Position numbers and translations under genes: made by a program. Below are positions 37,152 through 45,202 of a DNA stretch of 64,000 bases, piece by piece; position 1 is the first letter of the stretch; every line of letters starts with the position of its first letter. Below the pieces are notes generated by a model. That model was not told where the DNA came from and searched no databases. It saw nothing but the letters and a program-made list of their open reading frames with translations. The stretch covers positions 806,001 to 870,000 of the forward strand of contig CAWFGV010000011.1 of NCBI GenBank assembly GCA_963815445.1. Direction: 5' to 3'. The stretch comes from JANLYC01 sp963815445 (lineage in GTDB: Bacteria; Actinomycetota; Actinomycetes; Propionibacteriales; Nocardioidaceae).

Positions 37152-38374
37152 CCAGGACCGCCCCGTCGACAGCAGGGACTGTCAGCGCTCCGTTACGCCG
37201 AGACTGGATGGTTTTGGCCTGGATCGGCGGAACCACGGTGTCCTGGTTCGGAGACGCTGCCTGGACAGTGGCCTTGGCTTGGACAGCCGTCCACACGATG
37301 TCCGCGACCGGCGCCGGCGTGATCCTTGGAGTCGAGATGTTCCCGCAAGCCGCGCTGCTGCTGCTCGGTGGCGTCATCGCCGACAGGTTCGACCCACGTC
37401 GTGTGCAGGTAGCCGGGCAAGCGACGAAGGCGGTGGCCCTGCTCTCGGCTGCCCTGGCCTGGGCAGCCGGCTCGGCGAGTGCCTACACCCTGGCCGCGCT
37501 CGCCCTGACCTTCGGAGTGGCAAGCGGTCTGACGATCCCGGCCGGCGCCGCACTGGTCCGCCAACTCGTGCCCAGCGGCGACCTCGGCACGGTCAGCGGT
37601 GTCAACCAGATCGGTAGCCGGATCGCGCGTCTCGTTGGCGCCCCGGCTGGGGGCTTGCTGGTTGCCTGGAAGGGTGTTGTGGCCGTGATGGTGATCGACG
37701 CAGTGACATTCCTCGTGATCGCAGCCGTTCTCGTCGCCGTCGTACGGCCGAGATTCCCGTCGCCCCGGGCGGCGCATGCCCGCTGGCGTGACACATTCCT
37801 GGACGGCGTCTCGTACTTGCGGCACACACCTGCGGCCCGATTGTTCGTCGTCGGGCTCACTGCGCTCAATGTCTTCGTCACGCCGATCACCGCGCTGGGT
37901 CTCGCGCTGCGCGTGAGTGAGTCGGGATGGGGGGCGCACTGGCTCGGGATCGCAGACGCGGCCCTCGCCGCAGGCGCCATCGTCGGAAGCCTCGTCGGCA
38001 TCCGGTGGCAACCGCTCCACGGCGCCGCTGCGGGTTTCCGCGTCCTGGTGGTCCAAGGTTTGGGGTTGGCGGCCGTCGGTGCAGCCGTCTTGCCTGCTGT
38101 TGTCACAGGCATGGCGGTGGTCGGTCTCACGGCCGGTATGGCGTCGGTGTGGCTCTCCGGATCCTTCCTGCGAACCGTCGACCCCGGTCACATCGGCCGG
38201 GTTTCTTCGGTGACCAATCTCGGGGACATGGCGCTCACCCCTTTGTCCCTGCCCGCCCTCGGTGCCATCGCGGCTGCCTCGAGCATCGCGACGGCAACAG
38301 TCGGCTTCGGTCTGGTGATGTCGCTGCTGTGCGGCTGGTTCGCCTCCCGCACCGTCATCGCAAGCCTCACCTGA
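37148..38374 (+). CDS. Major facilitator superfamily exporter
   Basis: A 408-residue inner-membrane protein with about twelve hydrophobic segments and an MFS A-type loop (LLGGVIADRFDPRRVQVAG) between helices 2 and 3. It resembles DHA-type drug/metabolite exporters of the MFS-3 group. The ArsR-type gene upstream overlaps by four bases, suggesting regulated efflux of an unknown compound. A short hairpin follows the stop. Confidence 0.9.
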   Translation: MTRTAPSTAGTVSAPLRRDWMVLAWIGGTTVSWFGDAAWTVALAWTAVHTMSATGAGVILGVEMFPQAALLLLGGVIADRFDPRRVQVAGQATKAVALLSAALAWAAGSASAYTLAALALTFGVASGLTIPAGAALVRQLVPSGDLGTVSGVNQIGSRIARLVGAPAGGLLVAWKGVVAVMVIDAVTFLVIAAVLVAVVRPRFPSPRAAHARWRDTFLDGVSYLRHTPAARLFVVGLTALNVFVTPITALGLALRVSESGWGAHWLGIADAALAAGAIVGSLVGIRWQPLHGAAAGFRVLVVQGLGLAAVGAAVLPAVVTGMAVVGLTAGMASVWLSGSFLRTVDPGHIGRVSSVTNLGDMALTPLSLPALGAIAAASSIATATVGFGLVMSLLCGWFASRTVIASLT

Positions 38375-38379
38375 GAACC

Positions 38380-38406
38380 GCCACCTGCTTCTCTCGGGCA
38401 GGTGGC
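38380..38406. terminator. Hairpin after the MFS gene
   Basis: Nine-base perfect stem (38380-38388 with 38398-38406: GCCACCTGC/GCAGGTGGC) and nine-base loop, beginning five bases after the MFS stop. There is no T-run, as is usual for actinobacterial hairpin terminators. Confidence 0.55.
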
Positions 38407-38426
38407 CGCCGCGCCGCGAGGTCCGT

Positions 38427-38620
38427 TCAGCACCAGAACTCGTCCCAGGCGTACAGGTTGTAGAAGTGCTCGCCTCCCCTGATGACCTTGCCGTCCCTGA
38501 ACTCGAAGACGATGCAACAGTCGACGTCGAGCTGCCTGCCCTTGCGGTCGCCGGTCCAGGTCATGAGCCGAGCGCCGCGCAGTGAGCCTGCGGGGCGCTC
38601 GCTGCTGTCTAGGGAGCCGT
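38427..38620 (-). pseudogene. Remnant of a SnoaL/NTF2-like protein
   Basis: A minus-strand frame reads GSLRGARLMTWTGDRKGRQ, LDVDCCIVFEFRDGKVIRGG and EHFYNLYAWDEFW before a stop at 38427. This is the second half of a SnoaL-like cone-shaped domain (the conserved EHFxxLYAWDEFW end). The first half is missing: upstream is the non-coding stretch leading to the octanucleotide array. An internal ATG at 38564 could give a 45-residue protein, too short to fold as the family does. Confidence 0.6.
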
Positions 38621-39122
38621 CGCGAGCAGATTGTTAGTAAGAGACGCAGAAAGGGTCATTCACCTATGCGTACCCATCGGCTACGGGACTGCTGGATCGC
38701 CCTTTGCCACCAGAGTTCGCGTCACTCAACCCCGAGCCGGCGGCTGCGGCAGGGACGGCGACCGCAACTCAGCGCAAAGCGATGGACGCTTACTAGTCGA
38801 AAACCTCGTCAGATTCCGGCCGATGCGGACTCATTCGCACAAAGGCCCGCAAGGCCGCGAGGCCGCGAGGCCGCGAGGCCGCGAGGCCGCGAGGCCGCGA
38901 GGCCGCAAGGCCGCAAGGCCGCAAGGCCGCAAGGCCGCAAGGCCGCAAGGCCGCAAGGCGGAGTTAATGCAGGTGAGAGCCGGTGAGCAAGTAGGAGCAC
39001 GCGCGCCTCTCGGCATGCGAGAGCGAGATCGCTGGTGGCGAGTACCGACCGTCGAGACTCGTTCGCCGCAGGCGGTCCCCGCACCGGCACGCGTGCCGCG
39101 CGACCACCACGCCTTTGGATGG
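38566..39122. other. Gene-free stretch holding the octanucleotide array
   Basis: Apart from the SnoaL remnant at its left and the array at 38849-38960, nothing is supported here. Long frames that cross the array (for example 38631-39404) are products of the GC-rich repeat and lack any recognised domain. Confidence 0.6.
38849..38960. repeat. Octanucleotide tandem array, 14 units
   Basis: Fourteen exact-length 8-bp units GCRAGGCC: one GCAAGGCC, then six GCGAGGCC (38857-38904), then seven GCAAGGCC (38905-38960, last base changed). Each unit carries a GGCC palindrome. The block structure shows expansion of two variants by slippage. Confidence 0.95.
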
Positions 39123-40163
39123 TCAGTTTGCAGTGCGCGACCTGAAACGGCGCCAGAGCGCCTGCGCGGCGGCGCTCAACGCACCCGCGGCAAAGAAGCT
39201 GCCGAGGAAAAGTCCGCTCAGGCCGCCTACCGTCTGCTGAGCGAGCAGCGAGTCGTGCAAGGCGAACGCGACACAACCTGCGGCGCACGCCACCACCGTC
39301 GAAGACACCCACACCGGCGTCGGGATGGTGCGCGGTTCAACGACGCGCAGGTAGGCGCCGAGCACCACCACCACCACGAACAAGGCCGCGGTCACGAAGG
39401 CTGAGACGAGCAGGACCAGTGGAGCCGGATAACCCTCCAGTACGACCTTCGCGGCCACGAAGGGTGCTGCGAGCCCCGCGGCGAAGATCCCCGCCGCGGC
39501 CACCGGGTGGGTCCGGATCCGGGTGATCAACTGCGCGTCGACCCAGCCGATGACCGCCTTGGCCGGTACCCCCAGACCGAACACCCCCGAGGCGCGCACC
39601 GCGAGAGCGACGCTGTCAGAGAGCCAGTCCGGCTGCCCAGCGACCGCGCTGGCGCTGGTCACGGTTCGGGCCGCAAGCCGCACCATCACCCATGCCCCGA
39701 CGGTCGCGACGGTCAGTACGGCCAGCACAGTCACCTGCCAGGTCGTGGACACGGTCCAGCTCGCGCGGTGGCGACCCAGGAGCACGGCGACCCACTCGGC
39801 GGCCTGGGTCGCAGCGCAGACCCCCAGGGCGGCGCTGCTGACCCGGAGGAGGTCGAGCAGGCGCCGCGAAGGCAACGGTTCGCAACGCATGCACAACTGG
39901 ACTCGAAGGGCACCGAGCGCGACCAGCAGCGGCAAGACGACGAAGTCCAACGACACGGGCACGTCGTAGGGGTCGTCCTGCCATGGTTGGCGCAGGTTGA
40001 GCGCGGAGGCCTCCTTACTCACCACGGTGATGGCGGCGAACATCGCAGCAATCCCGAGGGACACCACCACAGCCACCCCCGCCCGTCCCCGCCGCGGATC
40101 ACCGACGGCCAAATCTGCGCTCCGCACAGGAGCAATGGTGGCACCGCCACGGAAACAAGTCAC
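39123..40163 (-). CDS. Multi-pass membrane protein, unknown function
   Basis: A 346-residue protein with eight or nine hydrophobic segments, mostly Ala/Val-rich. No transporter or enzyme motif is visible; CMRCEPLP in a loop could bind metal, but this is speculation. The exact start is uncertain: a GTG 12 codons in (residues VRSADLAVGDP) is as plausible as ATG 40163. The gene is divergent from the GNAT gene across a 180-base gap. Confidence 0.65.
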   Translation of the reverse strand: MTCFRGGATIAPVRSADLAVGDPRRGRAGVAVVVSLGIAAMFAAITVVSKEASALNLRQPWQDDPYDVPVSLDFVVLPLLVALGALRVQLCMRCEPLPSRRLLDLLRVSSAALGVCAATQAAEWVAVLLGRHRASWTVSTTWQVTVLAVLTVATVGAWVMVRLAARTVTSASAVAGQPDWLSDSVALAVRASGVFGLGVPAKAVIGWVDAQLITRIRTHPVAAAGIFAAGLAAPFVAAKVVLEGYPAPLVLLVSAFVTAALFVVVVVLGAYLRVVEPRTIPTPVWVSSTVVACAAGCVAFALHDSLLAQQTVGGLSGLFLGSFFAAGALSAAAQALWRRFRSRTAN

Positions 40164-40342
40164 CTAACCAGCCATGGGCCACTCCAGACGGGGACGCCGC
40201 CGTGACCGTGTCGGCACCCACGGCGCGATCCGCTCCCCGGTCAAGGATCGGCTACTGGTCATGCTCCGCGTGACGATCGGCACGCGGAGCGTGCCACAGC
40301 GGGATCGCTGTCCGGGTCACTGGTCCTGCTACCGTCGGCGTC

Positions 40343-40948
40343 ATGGCAACCCAGGACCCGGGCTCCACGACGATCAAGTCACTGACCCCGGACACGTGGG
40401 ACCTCTTCGCAGCGCTGGTGGAGCGACACAACGGCATCTTCGGCGGGTGCTGGTGCGTCGCGTTCCATGCCGAGCGAGCCGACCACGTCCCGGGGTACGA
40501 CGGCAATCGGGCGTTCAAGAAGTGCATGGTCGAGGAGGGCATCGCCCATGCGGCGCTCGTCGTACGCGACGGCGAGGACGGCGAGGAGGCGATCGCCTGG
40601 GCGGAGTATGGCACCCCGACCGAGCTGCCCGACATCCACCACAGAAAGCAGTACCTCCAGGAGCAGGACCTCGAGCCCGACTACCGGATCACCTGCATCT
40701 TCGTCGACAAGCGGTTCCGCCAGCACGGTCTGGTGACCGTCGCCCTGGACGGTGCGCTCGCGCTGATCGCGCAGGCGGGGGGCGGCATCGTGGAGGGCTA
40801 CCCTCACATCCCAGGAGAGCGGCGGCTGTCCTCGTCGTTCCTCTACAACGGCACTAGGGCCGTCTACCAGCGCGCCGGCTTCGACTTCATCCGGACCAAG
40901 GGCCTGAAGAACACGGTGATGCGCCGTAGCGTGGCTCCGGAGCGTTAG
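40343..40948 (+). CDS. GNAT-family N-acetyltransferase
   Basis: A 201-residue acetyltransferase-like protein. HNGIFGGCWCVAFHAER and ITCIFVDKRFRQHGLVTVAL (the acetyl-CoA-binding V-strand and pyrophosphate loop, R-x-x-G-x-x like) and YQRAGFDFIRT (last strand) match a GNAT branch with a conserved GGCWC start. In relatives the pyrophosphate loop usually reads RxxGV; here it is RQHGL. Substrate unknown. ATG 40343 is 19 codons before the conserved start and gives the usual length. Confidence 0.85.
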   Translation: MATQDPGSTTIKSLTPDTWDLFAALVERHNGIFGGCWCVAFHAERADHVPGYDGNRAFKKCMVEEGIAHAALVVRDGEDGEEAIAWAEYGTPTELPDIHHRKQYLQEQDLEPDYRITCIFVDKRFRQHGLVTVALDGALALIAQAGGGIVEGYPHIPGERRLSSSFLYNGTRAVYQRAGFDFIRTKGLKNTVMRRSVAPER

Positions 40949-41158
40949 TTTCCGGAAAGCCCCAGGGGTTCAACGTGCTGCCGGAAGGCGTCGCAGTGCC
41001 GTCATCTCACACGGGTGTCGGTTGCGGGACGTCCCACGCCGCAATCGGATCGGCTCTCGGGACTTGTGTCTTCAAAGTGCACTGTCATGCAGGCATCAGC
41101 GGACGATCCGACGCGACTCGTACCCCAACACAGCCGAACAGCGACGTAAGATCCAGAA

Positions 41159-41334
41159 GTGCACATCGACTCGGGCCTACCCTTGGGCTGGTGGCCGGAC
41201 CCACTGGTCGACATCAGTTTCGTTGGTGGACGGGCCACGAGTGGAGCGAGCATGCGCTCACGGATGGTCGGCCGTTCACCGATCAACTGTCGCCGGCGAA
41301 CCCTTCGGCGCTAACGCCCACTGCAACTCCTTGA
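41159..41334 (+). pseudogene. DUF2510-domain remnant with one frameshift
   Basis: GTG 41159 opens a short DUF2510 module: LPLGWWPDP in one frame, then GRHQFRWWTGHEWSEHALTD in the next (change near 41200). The module is a Trp-rich beta motif found at the N-terminus of actinobacterial membrane proteins. The rest of the gene is missing; the sequence passes straight into the integrase remnant, so a junction lies near 41330. Confidence 0.7.
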
Positions 41335-42312
41335 GCTCCTCACCGCAGACACCCGGCTGATCGACCTCGCCAACCTGTGGATCGCTGGTCTCGAGGCTGA
41401 GGGACGGATCGAGCAGACCACCATCAACGAGTACCGCCGGGTACTGGCAACTGGTGCTACCCAGTGTTGGTGGGCTGAAGCTCCGCGAGGCCACCACCGG
41501 CCGGCTCGACCGGCTCCTGCTGAAGTTGCGCGATCGGAGCTTGAACTGACAACGCAAAGCCAAGGTCGTCCTCGGGGCCATGCTCGACCTCGCGGTCCGA
41601 CACGATGCGATCCCGACGAACCCAGCCCGCGGGACGAGTCGGGTGCACCGACCGAAGCAGGAGACCAAGGCGCTTCGGGTCGAGGACCTGGTCGAGATTC
41701 GCGCTGCCGTCCGCCAATGGGTCAACGCGGACCGCCCCGGACCCAAGGCCACCGGCGACATGGCCGACATCGTCGAGCTGATGCTGGCCACTGGTTGTCG
41801 TATCGGCGAGATCCTTGGCTTCCGCTGGAGCGACCTGGATCTCGATAGCGGACTACCCATCCTCACAGTGTCGGGCACGGTCAAGACCGAGACCGGGAAG
41901 GGCACGTATCGGAAGGCCACGCCGAAGTCGGACGCCAGCCGACGAACCGTGGTACTCCCCCGGTTCGCCACCGAGCTGCTCCGCGTGCGCCGGGAGTTCG
42001 CGACACCTAACGAGAACGACGCTGTCTTCGCCACCCGCAACGGCACCTGGCACCAGGTCGTCAACATCGAGCGACCGTGGCGGCAGATCCGCAAGGACAC
42101 CGGCTACGAATGGGTGACCCCACACATTCCGCAAGACGGTGGCGACTCTGATCTCCGAGGCAACAACGTCCGAGCTCGCCTCGCGCCAGCTCGGACACTC
42201 GCCGAGCCAAGTCACCCGGGACCGCTACATCGCCAAGCCACCGGTCTCAGCCGACCTCTCCGAGCTCCGCGAGCCGCTCGCTGAGAGCGACGACGCGAGC
42301 TCGGATTCGTAG
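41326..42312 (+). pseudogene. Tyrosine-recombinase integrase, decayed
   Basis: The site-specific integrase can be read over three frames: a core-binding piece (ANLWIAGLEAEGRIEQTTIN) ends near 41460; the next piece (REATTGRLDRLLLKLRDRS) meets a TGA at 41548; then GAMLDLAVRHDAIPTNPARG and the catalytic domain run to about 42120. A last frame gives TPHTFRKTVATLISE, LGHSPSQ and RDRYIAKP and stops at 42312. All catalytic residues (Arg in TGCRIGE, His-x-x-Arg, His in LGHS, Tyr) are still encoded. The N-terminal arm-binding domain is absent. It sits 104 bases before the truncated tRNA-Pro copy, the usual integrase-att arrangement. Confidence 0.9.
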
Positions 42313-42374
42313 GCCCCCGAAATCGTTTACGACTAGTAAACGACTGTCCTTGGGATCCACGTCAAAACAGAAAC

Positions 42375-42413
42375 CGCCTCTGACCCGGGTTTCCGCAGGT
42401 CAGAGGCGATTTT
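42375..42413. terminator. Strong bidirectional-looking terminator next to the att copy
   Basis: Eleven-base perfect stem (42375-42385 with 42398-42408; CGCCTCTGACC and its complement), followed by ATTTT on the plus strand and preceded by AAAA-rich sequence, so it could stop transcription both ways. It ends eight bases before the tRNA 3' copy and may be the original tRNA-Pro terminator or the integrase terminator. Confidence 0.75.
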
Positions 42414-42415
42414 CT

Positions 42416-42450
42416 GTCGGGCTGACAGGATTTGAACCTGCGACCCCTTG
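42416..42450. other. Attachment-site copy of the tRNA-Pro 3' half (left end)
   Basis: A 35-base exact duplicate of 44971-45005, the 3' half of tRNA-Pro from acceptor stem to anticodon stem. Beyond it the next base differs, then five C's again agree. It has no 5' half, so it is an att core, not a tRNA gene. Confidence 0.9.
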
Positions 42451-42451
42451 T

Positions 42452-42837
42452 CCCCCGCCCTCGGCGCTTCAACCATGCTCTCGTTTGCTCAAGTCGGTCT
42501 TGACCTGCGGCAACGTGTTCCCGCGCTGTGCGGCTGCTTGCTCGTTCGTGCCCTAGAAGGTGGACTCTTGACTCAATATATGGGGAATAAGCGCGGCACC
42601 GGTCAAGTCGAGACCGCCCTCCACCTACAGCTCGCGAGTCTGGATCAGCTGCTTTTCCTTCGCTGCTTCATCGAAGCCGGGGGTGACGCGGCGGCGAGTT
42701 CCTATGGGGCGAGCGCATGGTGCGCGCGGGCGTATGCGTCGACCCGGACATGTTCACGGTGTATCCACGACGGGACGCGAGACGCTCCGGTTGGGATGAG
42801 TTGCCAGGGCCTAGGATGCATGACTAGAATAATGGTC
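42452..42837. other. Non-coding left end of the element
   Basis: No gene is supported. Frames across the stretch have no recognisable domain. A TAGAAT at 42824-42829 lies just before the antitoxin start and may be its -10 element. Confidence 0.5.
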
Positions 42838-43119
42838 ATGAGTACTCAATCGTTGGCATCGGTGAAGATGCACTTCAGCGCAGTCGTGGACAACGTCCAC
42901 GACACTCATGAGCGGGTCGTTGTCACCAAGAACGGCGAGCCGTCGGTCGTCGTAGTGGCCGTCGACGACCTCGAATCTCTCGAGGAGACCCTTGCCATCC
43001 TCCAAGACGAGAAGACCATGCGAGACCTCGCACAGGCTGAACGAGAAATTGCCGCCGGCGAGACCGTAGACGGCGACGAGCTCAAGGACCTGATGGCTCG
43101 TCGCCCACGCACCTCGTGA
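42838..43119 (+). CDS. Phd/YefM-family antitoxin
   Basis: A 93-residue antitoxin with the Phd/YefM N-terminal fold: SLASVKMHFSAVVDNVHDTH, then RVVVTKNGEPSVVVVAVDDL. The acidic tail would wrap the toxin. It would bind its own promoter and neutralise the RelE-like protein encoded next. ATG 42838 is the family start; an in-frame ATG two codons earlier is possible. Its stop overlaps the toxin start (GTGA at 43116), the standard type II arrangement. Confidence 0.92.
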   Translation: MSTQSLASVKMHFSAVVDNVHDTHERVVVTKNGEPSVVVVAVDDLESLEETLAILQDEKTMRDLAQAEREIAAGETVDGDELKDLMARRPRTS

Positions 43120-43379
43120 GCTATCGCCTCCAGATGGCCCGCAGCGCCGCTCGGGCCCTGGCTAAGACCCTCCCGGAGGCTGTCGCCGCAGCCGCGGTCG
43201 AGTTCGTCAACGGCCCACTCCTGGACAGCCCTTACCGGGTAGGGAAACGACTGCGTCCGCCACTCGACGGCAAATGGAGCGCCCGGCGTGGCCAGTACAG
43301 AGTCATCTATCAAATCGACGACGCCGCATCCACCGTCATGGTGCTGCAGGTCTCCCACCGCCGCGACGCCTACCACTGA
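43116..43379 (+). CDS. RelE/ParE-family toxin
   Basis: An 87-residue RelE-like protein: SYRLQMARSAARALAKTLPE, then RVGKRLRPPLDGKWSARRGQ, YRVIYQIDD and VLQVSHRRDAY. The basic Arg-rich stretch and the terminal HRRDAY are what RelE mRNA interferases use at the ribosomal A site. GTG 43116 overlaps the antitoxin stop. The pair would stabilise the element. Confidence 0.92.
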   Translation: MSYRLQMARSAARALAKTLPEAVAAAAVEFVNGPLLDSPYRVGKRLRPPLDGKWSARRGQYRVIYQIDDAASTVMVLQVSHRRDAYH

Positions 43380-43746
43380 GGGAGTCCGGCACTCCCCGGA
43401 CCCACGGGCCGAGACACGGCTGTGGCTGCCGCCGACCCAAAGGATCACAGGCTCGCTTCAGGTTGGTGCACCAACGCGCGACGAGCGCGGAGGCAACCAC
43501 CAGGAGGCCGAGCCGATGTCGTCGAGGATGGCGTCCTCCTCCTGCTCGGCGCCGACCCGAATATTGGCTGTTCGGCGCCGGTCCGCTGCGTCAATAGCGG
43601 CGGTATGACGTGCTCTCACTAGGCCCAGTATTCCCGCCGGGAGTGGAAGAAGGCGCCGCGTCGACATGGCTTGGCCGTGCAGGGTGCGGCAAGTGGCAAG
43701 GGGGGTGATTACCTGCCGGTGCTTAGGGGCGTGCAAGGGTGGCGTC
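43380..43746. other. Gap without supported gene inside the element
   Basis: A minus-strand frame of about 69 residues (43458-43665) reads DAILDDIGSASWWLPP near its end, but I cannot connect it to a family. Nothing else is supported. Confidence 0.4.
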
Positions 43747-44433
43747 GTGGAGAGCGACAACGGTTGGTGGCCCACTGCGGACCCGGGGAACCTCCTCGCT
43801 CGCGACGCCCTCATCGAGGCCGAGCACGACGTCACCCGGGCAGTCGAAGCCCTGGCTGCCAAGCGCCGGGCGTTGCCCTCGGGCAGCCTGGTCCGCGACT
43901 ACGAGTTCATCGAAGGTCCGCGCGACATTTACGCCGGTGACCAGCCCACGGCCGTCCGGATTGTTGACCTCTTTGGTGAACACCTCAGCCTGATGCTCTA
44001 CAACTTCATGTTCGACGGCACCACCCCTGAGCCGTGTGCGATGTGCACCTCGTTGATCGACGGGTACGACGGGGCGGCTGCCGACCTCGAGCGGCGTGTC
44101 GGCTTCGCCGTGGTCGCACCGGCGCCCCTTGATGCCCTGCGCGCCTACGCGCGCGGGCGCGGCTGGCGCAACGTTCGTCTGCTGGCAGATCCTGATGGCA
44201 GCTACTCCCGTGACAGCGGGGGAATCACCGCGGCTGGTGAACTGTCCTCGTTAATGACGGTCTTTACTCGCAACGACCAAGAGATCCGACACTTCTACAC
44301 CTCGCTCAAGCCAGCCAGCGGCGAGGATCAGGACGACCGACACCTCGACTTCCTTTGGGTCCTCTGGGGCGCACTCGACCTGACCCCTGAAGGTCGCGGC
44401 GACTTCAGACCCAGCCGACCACCCCGGCGCTGA
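43747..44433 (+). CDS. DUF899-family thioredoxin-like protein
   Basis: A 228-residue protein with DUF899 landmarks: LLARDALIEAEHDVTRAVEAL (the N-terminal helix with L-x-x-E-K/H), YEFIEGP, SLMLYNFMFDG and PCAMCTSLIDGYDGA (the CxxC redox-like motif). A strand NVRLLADPDGSYSRD and HLDFLWVLWGALDLTPEGRG end follow. The family has a thioredoxin-type fold but no proven substrate. GTG 43747 has AAGGGTGG upstream. As cargo of the tRNA-Pro element, it may be an accessory detoxification gene (inference). Confidence 0.85.
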   Translation: MESDNGWWPTADPGNLLARDALIEAEHDVTRAVEALAAKRRALPSGSLVRDYEFIEGPRDIYAGDQPTAVRIVDLFGEHLSLMLYNFMFDGTTPEPCAMCTSLIDGYDGAAADLERRVGFAVVAPAPLDALRAYARGRGWRNVRLLADPDGSYSRDSGGITAAGELSSLMTVFTRNDQEIRHFYTSLKPASGEDQDDRHLDFLWVLWGALDLTPEGRGDFRPSRPPRR

Positions 44434-44970
44434 CGGCCACGACAGTGTGGTCTGTCCCCGCGGCTACCTATGCCCCGGTCGCCCTACCCTGTGCGGTGCG
44501 CACGCTCGCGGGGGCTCTGGGTTGACGTTTCAGTCGCCATGCTTTCGCCGCATCACTCTGGGCGGATTGGGCTACTCCCGGCCCTTGAGCTCGGGGCGGC
44601 CGGGTCTCTGGGCAGCCCGTCCGCACGGGCCGGTCAACGCGGCGACCACCGTCGAAGGACTGCGCGCGCTCATCACCGTGGAGACGGAGGCAGCCGACGA
44701 TCCGGAACCGCTGACGGACGCAAGGGTGACTCCCCTGCCGACCGGAGCCCAGGGACTTGAGCCCGCGATCCGTGGTCGCAAACCTCAAATCTTCGGCAGC
44801 CTCGATGGTCATCACAGCCAACCGGGACAAGCCTCGTATGAGAGCCGCAAGAGCAGCCAGCACCATGAGGCACGAGGATTCTAGGGGAATAGGTGGGGAA
44901 TTTGAGGGAAAGGCTCGAATCTTCGACTGCTCGGGAAGGCGCGTTTGCCCAGGTCAAAGCAGGTTTTTCA
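44434..44970. other. Non-coding right end of the element
   Basis: Over 500 bases with several opposing frames but no domain I can recognise. Near the end, two GGGGAAT motifs (44884-44890, 44895-44901) lie close to the att site. A T-rich GGTTTTT follows at 44962-44968, downstream of the minus-strand tRNA. Confidence 0.5.
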
Positions 44971-44971
44971 G

Positions 44972-45045
<74 letters not shown>

Positions 45046-45202
45046 ATGCCGTCCTGACGGCGCCACGAGACGCTCCGGAACGGCTGCGACAGCGTACCCC
45101 AGCGCATTCCCGCGAAGCCAAACGGCTGAGGCTGCAAGCCTGTCCACAGATCTCGTTGCGCCCGGTTGCTCATTGTCGGTGCTCGGGCCTATATTCGAAC
45201 GC

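Noticed and set aside
38849..38960. CRISPR-like array
   Set aside because: Units are 8 bp and adjacent with no spacers; the same applies to the arrays at 1881, 25636 and 50059. No cas gene is present.
38631..39404. A 257-codon frame crossing the octanucleotide array
   Set aside because: Its body is translation of the 8-bp repeat (Gly-Arg-Glu-Ala-like) and it overlaps the convincing membrane-protein gene on the other strand.
42416..42450. A second tRNA gene
   Set aside because: Only the 3' half is present; the sequence beyond the anticodon stem does not fold into a D-arm or acceptor partner, so it is an attachment-site copy.
42448..42837. An N-terminal extension of the antitoxin reading back to the att site
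   Set aside because: The extra 130 residues have no antitoxin similarity and Phd/YefM proteins start at the Met used (42838).
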